Assembly (NCBI RefSeq): GCF_003581585.1
Contig: NZ_QXIR01000002.1
Span: 62,001-126,000 of the forward strand
Source of the DNA: Bacillus salacetis
GTDB taxonomy: Bacteria > Bacillota > Bacilli > Bacillales > Bacillaceae_B
Direction of reading: 5' to 3'
DNA length: 64,000 nt
Notes under the pieces: model-generated
Seen by the model: the letters and a program-made list of their open reading frames with translations, nothing else
What the model was told of the DNA's origin: nothing
Database searches by the model: none
Translations under genes and position numbers: made by a program
Shown here: positions 1 through 8,369 of the stretch, in pieces
Numbering within the stretch: the stretch's first letter is position 1
Layout: each line of letters begins with the position of its first letter

Positions 1-188
1 GCAGAATACTCTGAATCTGCGATTGCTTCTTTGAATCTTTCTTCATCCTGCACCCATCTTTGTTCATCTTTTGTCGGCAGGACAATCCCTACCTTAAGGT
101 CCCCGCTTCCACCAGTACTGCTGCTGCATCCGGTAGCAATAAGGACGGCCATAATGGCAATAGATAATACAAGGAATAATTTCTTCAT
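1..188 (-). CDS. XylF/ChvE-type sugar ABC transporter binding lipoprotein (partial)
   Basis: Only the first 62 codons lie in the window; the rest runs off the left edge. The start is the ATG at 188, with AAAGGGG seven bases upstream. Residues 1-21 are a lipoprotein signal ending in the lipobox IATGC (Cys21). A Ser/Gly linker then leads into LKVGIVLPT and a downstream RW pair, the first strand typical of xylose/multiple-sugar binding proteins. Such proteins deliver sugar to a permease, usually encoded next in the operon, which here would be outside the window. It follows the sensor/regulator cluster on the same strand and has its own promoter with a cre-like site, so it is the likely regulated target. 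The sugar itself is inferred. Confidence 0.8.
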   Translation of the reverse strand, partial: MKKLFLVLSIAIMAVLIATGCSSSTGGSGDLKVGIVLPTKDEQRWVQDEERFKEAIADSEYS

Positions 189-228
189 TTTGTAACCCCT
201 TTCAATTTGTTGTTTCACTGACAACCTA

Positions 229-265
229 AATATATCAAGAGTCAGCAAGGATGATAACGCTTACT
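229..265 (-). promoter_or_regulatory. Promoter with overlapping cre (CcpA) site before the XylF-type gene
   Basis: On the minus strand TTATCA (252-257) and TATATT (229-234) are 17 bp apart and could be a weak -35 and a -10. The 14-mer at 252-265 reads TGATAACGCTTACT on the plus strand and matches the catabolite-responsive element consensus TGWAARCGYTWNCW at 13 of 14 positions. It overlaps the -35, which would fit CcpA repression. The weak -35 would fit a need for an activator such as the neighbouring AraC-type regulator. The remainder of the 308-bp gap (189-496) shows no gene. Confidence 0.5.
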
Positions 266-463
266 TATAGCACTATTTTGTCATCTGTCTGTAATTTTTA
301 AATTTTCCAATAAATTATTGCAGATCATGTCTGCAATAGAATACTGCCCTTGGTTCCCCTGATTGAAAAAATGACTTAATTGTTCAAGCCTATTCCGAAT
401 TTATTAAAAATCTTACTAAGCATGTGAAAAGCTCCAGAACTTTCATAAAGGAAAATCGCTGGC

Positions 464-498
464 AAAAAAGGACAGGATTTTCTCTCCCTGCCCTTTTT
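464..498 (-). terminator. Rho-independent terminator of the XylF-like lipoprotein gene
   Basis: On the minus strand a GGGCAGG/CCTGTCC stem is followed by a T run. It begins at the stop codon of the 497-1585 gene, separating it from the downstream transporter gene. Confidence 0.75.
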
Positions 499-1585
499 AA
501 TGATCATTGTGGTGATAGACTTCTTGTTTTGTATGAAATCCATCGGCAATGATCGTCTCATCGATATTTACTTGATTAACAGCAACCGGCGGAAGGAGGA
601 CGGATGGTACTTCCACCTTCCCATTATTTATATTAAGATCTATATCTATTTCTTCTCCCCTTGCAAGTTTCACAGCTAACTCAGCCGCTTTCTCTGTCAA
701 ATCTTGAATCGGTTTGTAAACCGTCATCGCCTGTTCGCCTGATACTATTCTGCGGACAGCAGCCAAATCGGCATCCTGTCCCGTTACGGGGATTTTCCCG
801 GCAAGCCCCCGTTCTTCAAGAACCTCCATTATCGCTCCGGCAGTAGTATCATTGGGAGCGATGATCGCATCCACCTGGTTCCCATTAGCATCAAGGGCAA
901 GTTCGATATTTTCTTTGGCATTTGCCGGCTGCCAGTCCTTTGTCCATTGATCAAATACGATTGTGATATCTTCCTTGTCAATCAATGGCTGCAGTACAGA
1001 AAAAGCCCCTTTTTTGATTAAATGTGCATTATTGTCTATTTCTGCTCCGCCGATATAGACATATTTCCCTTTAGGTACTAATCGGGTAATAGCTTTTGCC
1101 TGTAATTCACCAACCTTTTCATTGTCATAAGAAACGTACATGTCCACTTCAGCATTTGTTACCAGCCTGTCATAAGATAAGACCTTCACACCTGCTGAGT
1201 GTGCCTTTTCAACAATCGCAGCAGCTGACTCGGCATTCTGCGGGATGATGACTAACAGGTCGACTCCTTTGCTGATCAGTGTTTCAGCTTGCCATATCTG
1301 CAAAGCATCGTCACCGTCTGCTGACAATATCTCTACTTGCGCGCCTAGCTTCTCTGCAGCTTTCTTGAATAAGTTCCGATCCTTTTGCCACCGTTCTTCC
1401 AGCAGTGTACCCATTACGAAACCAATTTTAATAGTATCCTCTACACCTTTTTCTTGTTCCACAGAGGTAACAGTCGTTATGTTTTTCGTCGCAGGTATAT
1501 TTTCCTCTTGCTCACAAGCGGAAATCATGAGCAATACACCAAGCAATAACAGCAAAGTAACCTTTTTATACATTGTCCTTTTCAT
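497..1585 (-). CDS. XylF-family sugar-binding lipoprotein
   Basis: A 362-residue periplasmic-binding-protein-fold lipoprotein. Residues 1-24 are a signal with lipobox MISAC (Cys24). The body begins with IKIGFVMGTLLEERW, the family I sugar-binding N-terminus, and carries the hinge pattern DLLVIIPQN and VKVLSYDRLV seen in XylF-type proteins. It lies 17 bp downstream of the AraC-type regulator gene, so it is probably cotranscribed with the sensor genes. It is followed by a terminator rather than by transporter genes. Two roles are possible: a ligand receptor for the sensor kinase, or a second binding protein for a transporter beyond the window. Family assignment is firm; the ligand is unknown. 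Confidence 0.8.
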   Translation of the reverse strand: MKRTMYKKVTLLLLLGVLLMISACEQEENIPATKNITTVTSVEQEKGVEDTIKIGFVMGTLLEERWQKDRNLFKKAAEKLGAQVEILSADGDDALQIWQAETLISKGVDLLVIIPQNAESAAAIVEKAHSAGVKVLSYDRLVTNAEVDMYVSYDNEKVGELQAKAITRLVPKGKYVYIGGAEIDNNAHLIKKGAFSVLQPLIDKEDITIVFDQWTKDWQPANAKENIELALDANGNQVDAIIAPNDTTAGAIMEVLEERGLAGKIPVTGQDADLAAVRRIVSGEQAMTVYKPIQDLTEKAAELAVKLARGEEIDIDLNINNGKVEVPSVLLPPVAVNQVNIDETIIADGFHTKQEVYHHNDH

Positions 1586-1602
1586 ATGTCCGTTTCCATT
1601 CT

Positions 1603-3150
1603 CTATACCAGCTTATTGCTTTCCAAAAGGCTCTTCCGATATTCAGTCGGTGAGATATGACACATTTTTTTAAAGACCTTGCTGAAATAGTTAGGATCAT
1701 GGTACCCAACTTCAAAGGTGATTTGCTTTAAGCTTTTCTCCGGATCCCTCATTAGTCTTTTCGCTTTTTCTATACGGCAGTCTGTTAAAAAATGAATATA
1801 ATTTACTCCCAGCTGCTCTTTGAAGATTTTACTGATATAAATCGGGCTTAAACCGATGACTTTTCCTATCTCTTCCAAGGAAATATCCTGATAGGCATGA
1901 TCGATAATGTATTGCTTTATCTGCCCAATTGTATTCTCTTCAAGTTTGTCCTGATGCTCTTGCGTGTTCTGATGCATTCTCTCCAGGATCAGCCTCGTCT
2001 CTGCCCTTAGCTGCCTGTAGTCTGCAGCTCTAAAGGAATAGATATGGGAATCTATATCCACCCCTATCTCACTCATTACTTGGGAAAGGATCCAAATAAG
2101 CTCCATCAGACGTTGCTGGGATTGTAAAATACAGGTGCCTTCTTTTTCCTGAGATTCAATTAAGTCTATCATAATAATCACTATATCGTCCCATTCACCA
2201 TTCCTGATAGATGTAAAAAAAGTGTGCTCATATCGCTTGGCTGAATGTTGATCGAGACCTGGACTAAGAGCTGGTACATCGGAGTAGAAACGGTATTTGA
2301 CCGGAAGGGATGTGTCCCTTGTAGCCAGTAACGATTCCTGATAAGATCTTTTGATATCTTCCAAAGAATGATAGATATTACCTATTCCGATAAACCAACC
2401 GGAGGAATCTTCTGTTTTCACCAATTTCAGGATTTCTTTTGCCATCAAGATGGCTTGGCTACGATAAGACTGGCCATCATTTTTAAAAACAATAATGGGT
2501 AATTGGCGCCCGTATAAAGCACCAATCCAAGCATTCCCCATGCTTCTGGCTTTTTCCCTTATTGCTGAATAGTACTTCTCGGAACCTGAAGGAAGCAACA
2601 CACTGATAACAAACTTCTCTTCTGTCATTTGCATTTTCAGCATTTCCACCAATTCATGTAAATGCACTTCATGGACGTGATCAAATAAAAGTTGTGTTAC
2701 CACATCAGTTTCAAAAATGGATTTCGCTTTTTGTAATGTTTTCTGTTGTTCCTTATCCATATCCTTTAATTTTTGTTGTTCTTTTACTTGGTGAAGAGCC
2801 TTGTCCATCGTATCTACAATATCTGCCACTTTAGTCGGTTTCACCATATAATCAATAACTCCCAGCTTTAAGGCGGAATGAGCGTAATCAAAGGTTGCAT
2901 AAGCAGTAATCATGATGAACTTGATAGAAGGATCCCGTTCATTTATTCTTTCAATGGCTTCAAAACCATTCATCCCGGGCATCTGGATATCCATTAAGAT
3001 TAAATGCGGCTGGAACTCTGATGCCATTTCTACGGCCTGCCTGCCATTCCTGGCTTGCTTTATTTCAACATTCGGGAAATGCTTTTCCAATATCACTTGC
3101 AATGCATCACGTTCGATTTGCTCATCATCAACCACTAGCAGCTTGATCAT
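1603..3150 (-). CDS. YesN-type response regulator with AraC DNA-binding domain
   Basis: About 515 residues. The start is placed at the ATG at 3150 (MIKLLVVDDEQ) because AAAGGGG lies nine bases upstream and the receiver domain begins there. Residues 1-120 are a receiver domain with acidic pair DDE, phospho-acceptor in LILMDIQMPG (about Asp54) and VKPT lysine. A long middle region follows (about 130-400). The last 100 residues hold two AraC-type helix-turn-helix units (LEEIGKVIGLSPIYISKIF and the FEVGYHDPNYFSKVFKK type). The gene overlaps the kinase gene upstream by 23 bp, indicating a cognate pair. In this family, phosphorylation by the partner kinase activates promoters of sugar transport genes, here most likely the adjacent XylF-type gene. 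Confidence 0.85.
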   Translation of the reverse strand: MIKLLVVDDEQIERDALQVILEKHFPNVEIKQARNGRQAVEMASEFQPHLILMDIQMPGMNGFEAIERINERDPSIKFIMITAYATFDYAHSALKLGVIDYMVKPTKVADIVDTMDKALHQVKEQQKLKDMDKEQQKTLQKAKSIFETDVVTQLLFDHVHEVHLHELVEMLKMQMTEEKFVISVLLPSGSEKYYSAIREKARSMGNAWIGALYGRQLPIIVFKNDGQSYRSQAILMAKEILKLVKTEDSSGWFIGIGNIYHSLEDIKRSYQESLLATRDTSLPVKYRFYSDVPALSPGLDQHSAKRYEHTFFTSIRNGEWDDIVIIMIDLIESQEKEGTCILQSQQRLMELIWILSQVMSEIGVDIDSHIYSFRAADYRQLRAETRLILERMHQNTQEHQDKLEENTIGQIKQYIIDHAYQDISLEEIGKVIGLSPIYISKIFKEQLGVNYIHFLTDCRIEKAKRLMRDPEKSLKQITFEVGYHDPNYFSKVFKKMCHISPTEYRKSLLESNKLV

Positions 3151-4597
3151 CTTCAACAGCCCCTTTCCCCTTAAAAATATCAATAGTCACTTTTGTTCCC
3201 CTTCCCGGCGTCCCATCAATTGTAAGCACATCAGGATACCCATTAAAAAGGCGGAGGCGCCTCACTACATTACTCAGTCCAATACCCGACGCATGTCCAT
3301 TTACAGAATCGTGCTGTTCTTCTTCATTCATGATTCTATGAATCTTTTCTTCCGGCATGCCTGGCCCATCATCTTCTATTTCGATAGTGACCCTGTCCCC
3401 TTCATCAATGACGCGGAACCAGATGGTGCCTCCATCCTCACTTGGTTCAACCGCATAAATCACAGCGTTTTCAACAATTGGTTGAAGCGTCAGGCCAGGC
3501 AGCTCAATGTGCAGGCACGATTCCTCAATCTCGGTGCGAAATGTAAGGCGGTCTGTAAATCTCGCTTTTTGAATATTCATGTACTGTTCTAATACATTGA
3601 CCTCATCCTTGAGTGTCATAGTCTTATCCAGATGCTTGAGGTTATAGCGAAGAAGCCCCGCAATGTTGACTAGTAAATCACTTGTTTCCTCTGAGCCCTC
3701 CAAGTATGCCTTTTTGGAGACAGTATTCAAAGTATTGAACAAAAAGTGGGGGTTGATTTGGCTTTGAAGGCTGCGAAGCTGGCTTTCTTTCAGAAGCAGC
3801 TTACTCTCCTGCAGTTCCTTTTCCAATTGTGCCTTCTGTTGAATTTCAATTATCAATTTATTGATATTTGTTCTCATATGCTCAAACATTCTTGCCAGGA
3901 AGGCCATCTCATCTTTCGAATTCACTTCGATCTTTAAATCAAACCGCCCCTTAGATAATTCACTGGCTGCCCTTGTGAGTTTTTCCAGTGGTTTTGTGAT
4001 CCTTAGTGAGAACCAATAAGTATAGAGCAATAATAGGAAGGTGATCAACAGCAGCAGCCAAATCCCCAGCTGGTTCAGCTTTTCAGATTGATCAATGATC
4101 CCACGGTAAAGCCGGTCATAAGAATTTAATTCCGAATCTATGAGCGACAGGGTCATGTCGGAAATATAGGTAGAAATATATGTAGCTTCACTCAGTGAAT
4201 CTCTTGCATTCTCTATACCTTCTTCCGAATGAAACACAAGGGCGCGATCAGTCACTTCCAATAAACTATCAAGTAGATTCACATAGTTGATCAGCGAAAA
4301 TTCATTCTCAGTATTTTTGAAACCGGCAATCTTTGTCTGCATATCCTGGATGTCCTGCATACTCTGGTTTACGCTATTTAAATTTTCAGTGGTGGGCAGT
4401 AGCAGATAATTGTTCAACCCTGTGACCACCTGTTGGCTTGTGGTCCTTATTTCATTCAATACCAAATACCGCTCAAGAATATCATTATATTGATTCTGCA
4501 TTTTTTGGTTATATAGGGTGAGTGACATCCAGATTGACGCCATGATCAGTAATACAATCACCGCCAGCATCCAGATTTTCTTCTGTATATTGGTCAT
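3128..4597 (-). CDS. YesM/LytS-type sensor histidine kinase
   Basis: A 489-residue membrane kinase. There is a transmembrane helix near residues 8-26, an extracellular helical sensor segment to about 175, a second helix at about 177-198, then a HAMP linker (ITKPLEKLTRAASELSKGRF). The histidine is in QINPHFLFNTLNTVSKKAY, the His_kinase/YesM signature. The ATPase domain shows PIVENAVIYAV, DDGPGMP and GIGLSNVVRRL. Its start codon overlaps the stop of the upstream binding-protein gene by 4 bp, and its end overlaps the regulator gene. The arrangement resembles the clostridial XylFII-LytS-YesN three-component sugar sensor, in which the binding protein presents sugar to the kinase. Confidence 0.85.
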   Translation of the reverse strand: MTNIQKKIWMLAVIVLLIMASIWMSLTLYNQKMQNQYNDILERYLVLNEIRTTSQQVVTGLNNYLLLPTTENLNSVNQSMQDIQDMQTKIAGFKNTENEFSLINYVNLLDSLLEVTDRALVFHSEEGIENARDSLSEATYISTYISDMTLSLIDSELNSYDRLYRGIIDQSEKLNQLGIWLLLLITFLLLLYTYWFSLRITKPLEKLTRAASELSKGRFDLKIEVNSKDEMAFLARMFEHMRTNINKLIIEIQQKAQLEKELQESKLLLKESQLRSLQSQINPHFLFNTLNTVSKKAYLEGSEETSDLLVNIAGLLRYNLKHLDKTMTLKDEVNVLEQYMNIQKARFTDRLTFRTEIEESCLHIELPGLTLQPIVENAVIYAVEPSEDGGTIWFRVIDEGDRVTIEIEDDGPGMPEEKIHRIMNEEEQHDSVNGHASGIGLSNVVRRLRLFNGYPDVLTIDGTPGRGTKVTIDIFKGKGAVEDDQAASG

Positions 4598-5571
4598 CTT
4601 GTGCCAGTTCCCTTAACCAGCCGGATATCAGTCAAATAGCCATCGAGATCCAGCGGAACCATCTCATTATTCAGCCATTGGACCATCAAGTGTACACTGC
4701 GCTCTCCCATCTCTTTGGGTGACTGCTCAATCATTCCATCCAGTTTCCCTTGCTGCAGGGCGGTTAACGAGGCACTGCTGTCATCAAAGGAATAAATAAA
4801 GTATGGCTCCACTTTCGAACGCTTCTGGATCTCCCCAATGATATCTTCTGTAAAGTTGGAATTGACAGCAATATACGCATTCGCATTTGGATACCGGTTC
4901 AATAGATCCTTTGTCAAGGCAATCCCCTGCTCTCTGCTATCATCCGCTTCTGCTGGAATCATTGTGATTTCGGGATATCTTTGAAGCGAGCTCTGAATGC
5001 CCTTCAACCGTTCTTTCTGATAATATTCCTGCTTACTGTCGAGCATGAGGATCACTTCTCCTGATGTACCCATATCACTGATTAACTGCCTTGCGATTAA
5101 TTCCCCTGCATAGCGCTGGTCAGAGCCTACATATGTCTTTCGGAGGCTGTCCGAAGGCGGAACATCATTTGCCACAGTGATAATCGGGATCCCATAGGAC
5201 GCTGCCTTCACTTTCGACAGTTCCTTGAACCCATCCGTATCCAGGCCTTGTACAATGATCCCATCCACTTTTGAATAAATAGCTAACTCTATCTGCTTCA
5301 GGAAATTTTCATGATTGTTGCCGTAGCTTCCCCATACTTCAAGTGTGATATTATCTTTCTCAGCTTGATTTCTTGCACCGTAACTGACCTGATCCCAGAA
5401 AGGGGTTTCCAGCTCCTGTGTAATCAAAACTATACGCTTATTCACAGACCCCTGATTTTCATTTTCAGGCATTTGCCAACTGGCGCTATAGACATCCAAG
5501 GCTGATTCAATTGTAAAATAAAAAAGGACAACACAAATGACAGCGCTTACTAAAGTGGCAATCTTCTTCAT
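4594..5571 (-). CDS. Membrane-anchored sugar-binding protein, likely sensor partner of the kinase
   Basis: A 325-residue RbsB/XylF-fold protein. The start at 5571 (MKKIATLVS) has AAGGAG nine bases upstream, a better fit than an ATG six codons earlier. Residues 4-24 form one hydrophobic helix without a lipobox cysteine, so the protein is probably anchored rather than released. The rest shows family I binding-protein motifs (RIVLITQELETPFWDQV, VDGIIVQGLD, GIPIITVANDVP, YVGSDQRYAGELIARQL). It is the first gene of the cluster and translationally coupled to the kinase. Anchoring and linkage favour a signalling role over transport; that is inference. Confidence 0.75.
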   Translation of the reverse strand: MKKIATLVSAVICVVLFYFTIESALDVYSASWQMPENENQGSVNKRIVLITQELETPFWDQVSYGARNQAEKDNITLEVWGSYGNNHENFLKQIELAIYSKVDGIIVQGLDTDGFKELSKVKAASYGIPIITVANDVPPSDSLRKTYVGSDQRYAGELIARQLISDMGTSGEVILMLDSKQEYYQKERLKGIQSSLQRYPEITMIPAEADDSREQGIALTKDLLNRYPNANAYIAVNSNFTEDIIGEIQKRSKVEPYFIYSFDDSSASLTALQQGKLDGMIEQSPKEMGERSVHLMVQWLNNEMVPLDLDGYLTDIRLVKGTGTR

Positions 5572-5686
5572 GGGACAGCGCTCCTTCAATTAGAAAAATA
5601 ATATTTTTATTATAGCAGGAATAGGGATAATGGAACGGGAATTTTCAGAAAAATTATATAAAATAACAGAATAACTCTTTAATTAT

Positions 5687-5879
5687 GGTTGTTTTCGCAT
5701 ATATTGTTGCTTTCGGAAAAATCCCAGGTGCCGGGTTTTTCCACTGTATTCAAAGGTTTTACTCTTGAGAAAGAACGGGCAGCTCTTTTCTACCCTGCTC
5801 ACCGGTATTTTTTACGGCGATTTACCAGGGCATTAATTGAAATTCATCTTGAATAACAACAAAATTCACTTAAAGAGCC
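5687..5879 (+). mobile_element. MITE copy A
   Basis: A 193-bp member of a five-copy family in this window. The left end reads GGTTGTTTTCGCATATATTG and the right end ...CACTTAAAGAGCC. Flanking 8-mers TTAATTAT and TAAATTAT match 7 of 8, as a target duplication. It contains the shared internal blocks AAAATCCCAGGTGCCGG and CGGCGATTTACCAGG but no open reading frame. It occupies the 416-bp space upstream of the sugar-sensing cluster; nothing else is recognisable there. Confidence 0.75.
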
Positions 5880-6006
5880 TAAATTATATAGATTCGGTTC
5901 TTTCATTATAAAATTATGGCTGTTTTAGTTACCTTTTGGCTTCAAAAAACGAAAGCTTAAGGCCAGATTCAGCTCAAAAGCTTCCATACATGGACAACGC
6001 AGAATT

Positions 6007-6480
6007 TCACCAGTCCTTTTCCATGATGATGAAATCATATTCTTTTCCTCTCAGGACATTTTTAAAGCTTCCCTTTCTTTTAAATCCTGCTTTTTCATAA
6101 ACTTTGATTGCCCTTTTATTAAAATCCGCGACAGCCAGCTCTAAATGGTCAAACCCTATGCATTCTCTCCCTTGTTCAATGATCGCTTGAATAAATCTGA
6201 GTCCGTTTCCTTTTCCGGTCAATGATGGTTTCATCTGAACACCAACTGCTATGATTTCTTCTTCTGGTGCTTCTCCAACATTAAAGAACTCGCAATTTCC
6301 AATCAACACCCCTTGTTCATCAATGACTGTATAGAAATTATCTCTATCAGCACTTGCAAGGAATCCATCGATTTTTTCCTTTTGGATATTATTATCATAA
6401 AAAGAGTACACCCCATCATATGTCCAAGTAATGAATTCATCGACATCTTCCTTTGTCCTTGTCCTTATTCTATAGGTCAT
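6007..6480 (-). CDS. GNAT family N-acetyltransferase
   Basis: A 157-residue single-domain acetyltransferase of the Gcn5-related fold. The acetyl-CoA binding loop lies around MKPSLTGKGNGLRFIQAII (about residues 83-101), and the typical C-terminal motif VADFNKRAIKVYEKAGFKRKG follows, as in RimI/RimJ-like enzymes. The substrate cannot be told from sequence. The start ATG at 6480 is preceded by a purine-rich AAGGAGG. The gene stands alone between a MITE and a small regulator gene. Confidence 0.8.
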   Translation of the reverse strand: MTYRIRTRTKEDVDEFITWTYDGVYSFYDNNIQKEKIDGFLASADRDNFYTVIDEQGVLIGNCEFFNVGEAPEEEIIAVGVQMKPSLTGKGNGLRFIQAIIEQGRECIGFDHLELAVADFNKRAIKVYEKAGFKRKGSFKNVLRGKEYDFIIMEKDW

Positions 6481-6572
6481 GAGACCGCCTCCTTCTTATC
6501 TACTCATTCTATACTCTAAATCCTTTACAAGGCTTCCTATTCTTCGGGTCTGCAGTATTCTTGAGACACCAA

Positions 6573-6609
6573 TAAAAGATGCCTTATGCAAAAAATACAC
6601 AAGGCATCT
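6573..6609 (-). terminator. Terminator after the CD3324-like gene
   Basis: AGATGCCTT and AAGGCATCT arms around a 15-base loop, followed on the minus strand by TTTT. Confidence 0.7.
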
Positions 6610-6617
6610 ATAACAAG

Positions 6618-6887
6618 TTACTTTTTTTGTTTCGTTATGATTCTTTCAATACTTTTGATGGAAAGATGATACTCATCTGCAAGCTGCTTCTTTCTTGCTC
6701 CCTTTAGGTAGGAATCATATATAGCAAAGTCCCGTTCTTTCAGAGCTTGCCGTGTTCCGTTCTTTTCTCCCCACGAAAGTTCGTTGCCTTTCTTCCTTGG
6801 TATGTACACGTAATCTCCGTCAACGTAATTTTGGATCAACGCCACTAATTCTATTGGTAAAATCTCACTGGCTTTTTTATATCCCAT
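6618..6887 (-). CDS. CD3324-like small helix-turn-helix protein
   Basis: An 89-residue protein beginning MGYKKASEILPIELV, the hallmark of the CD3324/Mor-activator-like small regulators found in Firmicutes. The C-terminal third (RKKQLADEYHLSIKSIERI) is a helix-turn-helix. The N-terminal half has the conserved YVDGDYVYIPRK segment. It is probably a DNA-binding protein with unknown targets. It is monocistronic, with its own terminator. Confidence 0.7.
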   Translation of the reverse strand: MGYKKASEILPIELVALIQNYVDGDYVYIPRKKGNELSWGEKNGTRQALKERDFAIYDSYLKGARKKQLADEYHLSIKSIERIITKQKK

Positions 6888-7131
6888 GATTGTCCCTGCT
6901 TTCTTATAGATTTATTTAATAAGAAAAAGCAAAGACTGCTAAAAGGATTGGTATTACTCTTAAACTCTTGATAGCAGCCTCTGCTGCTGGCAGGAGAATA
7001 ATTTCAAGTTTGGATATTTGCCCATTTTAATTGCCCCCTATATAAAGATATAATTCATTTTACCATATAGAGGAAACAACTCTAATATTTTCCGGTATCT
7101 ATATGCCTTATATAGACACGACCGGAGAAAC

Positions 7132-7156
7132 AAAAAAAGCAGCCAATGAGGACTGC
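7132..7156 (-). terminator. Terminator after the small membrane protein gene
   Basis: A short GCAG...CTGC hairpin followed on the minus strand by TTTTTTT. Confidence 0.5.
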
Positions 7157-7185
7157 ATGAAACATTCTAATATTTACTGCATTCA

Positions 7186-7389
7186 TTACCCCTTCTCATT
7201 ATTCTTTTTCAACAGGAAAATAAGTTCTTCATTCTGCTTTACGATTTTGTCTAAGTTATTTTTAATGCTTTCTGTCGAATCCATTTTTTTCTTTGAGTCC
7301 TTCACCAGAATCGGAATGTAGTAAATAATAAAAACAATAGCGGCAAAAGTCAGCAATAACGGTAGGAAACTCAAAATCACCCTGCGCAA
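7186..7389 (-). CDS. Small membrane protein with cytoplasmic coiled coil
   Basis: Sixty-seven residues. A hydrophobic helix (about residues 4-28, VILSFLPLLLTFAAIVFIIY) is followed by a lysine-rich, heptad-like segment (DSTESIKNNLDKIVKQNEEL). The layout resembles DUF4083-type short Bacillus membrane proteins, but I cannot confirm that family. The start ATG at 7389 has AAAGGGG-type purines upstream. Function unknown. Confidence 0.5.
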   Translation of the reverse strand: MRRVILSFLPLLLTFAAIVFIIYYIPILVKDSKKKMDSTESIKNNLDKIVKQNEELIFLLKKNNEKG

Positions 7390-7476
7390 TTCCCCTTTAC
7401 TATTTATTTGTTAAGTTACCGTGCTATGAATAGTATGCCATAAAGGTTGAAAAAGCTTCTTCCTTTCTCTATTCAA

Positions 7477-8010
7477 TTAAAGACCAATTCGATATTCCAT
7501 CAACCAGCAATCCTGATATTCTCCCTCGTGAAGCTCCCTTTGCGGAAGTAATTTCACCTTTCTTAAACCGCATTTCTCATAGCACTGTACAGCCCTTATA
7601 TTCCTTGTTTGAGGGTCCATCACGATCAGGTCTGCTTTTTTGTCAGCTGCTAAGTATTCAATCATGGATGAAACAAGCAGTGTTCCTATGCTCCTGCCCC
7701 AATAGCCTCTTTCCCCGATGAATTGATCTGTTCCATAAACATTTTCGTTTCCATATCCGTATTCTTTTTTTGTCTCCCCATCTATTTGATAGAATTGAAT
7801 ATAGCCAATTTCATTCCCTTCAAACTCTACAATGCATTTCACATCTTCATCTTCAGAGGAATAAAAAACCTCATTCACTTTACTCAAATCAAAAGGATTA
7901 TCCCTGCCTTCATAAAATTCAAGGACAGCGGGATCCGACAGCCATTTCGCTAACAGCACATTATCTTTTTCATCTAACTTTCTGACTCTTAATTTCCCTT
8001 TACTGAACAA
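7477..8010 (-). CDS. AAC(6')-like GNAT acetyltransferase
   Basis: A 177-residue GNAT protein whose whole length matches the aminoglycoside 6'-N-acetyltransferase (AacA4/RimJ-like) layout. The N-terminal LRVRKLDEKDNVLLAKWLSD is followed by a long acidic middle with GYIQFYQI, the GIDQFIG-like block YGTDQFIGERGYWGRSIGT, and the C-terminal VMDPQTRNIRAVQCYEKCGL. Enzymes with these blocks move acetyl from acetyl-CoA to an aminoglycoside 6'-amino group. Chromosomal relatives in bacilli often have no proven resistance role, so the substrate is open. Confidence 0.7.
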   Translation of the reverse strand: MFSKGKLRVRKLDEKDNVLLAKWLSDPAVLEFYEGRDNPFDLSKVNEVFYSSEDEDVKCIVEFEGNEIGYIQFYQIDGETKKEYGYGNENVYGTDQFIGERGYWGRSIGTLLVSSMIEYLAADKKADLIVMDPQTRNIRAVQCYEKCGLRKVKLLPQRELHEGEYQDCWLMEYRIGL

Positions 8011-8067
8011 TTTCCCACCCCCTGCGTATGGTAAAGGCGTTAACCCGTTTAGACCAACGCCACATGA

Positions 8068-8247
8068 TTAAATAAGACTTTGAACAAGGGCGACGGTCAG
8101 TATCACTGTCGAAATAACCCCGGCGAACATTAAGCTGAAGACCTTCCGCCCCATCTGTTCCTTAGGAGAACCTGCGAGCTCACGCGATACCAGAATCCAG
8201 ATCACACTCGAAACTATAGCAATGACGGCAACAAATTCGGCAGACAT
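8068..8247 (-). CDS. Small two-helix membrane protein
   Basis: Fifty-nine codons from ATG at 8247, preceded by AGGAGG seven bases upstream, an almost perfect ribosome binding site. The product has two hydrophobic helices (residues about 2-20 and 37-57) joined by a charged loop, RELAGSPKEQMGRK. No family recognised. The strong ribosome binding site and clean membrane pattern are the reasons for calling it real. Confidence 0.55.
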   Translation of the reverse strand: MSAEFVAVIAIVSSVIWILVSRELAGSPKEQMGRKVFSLMFAGVISTVILTVALVQSLI

Positions 8248-8369
8248 ATTCTAACCTCCTAAAACAAATTTTTATAGAAGCGTCATAAACCGGTTAATCT
8301 ATTTACGAACATAAAGCGTAAAGGTTTCGTGAATAAGAATCGTTTCATCCTTTTAGGTCAAGCAGGAGG

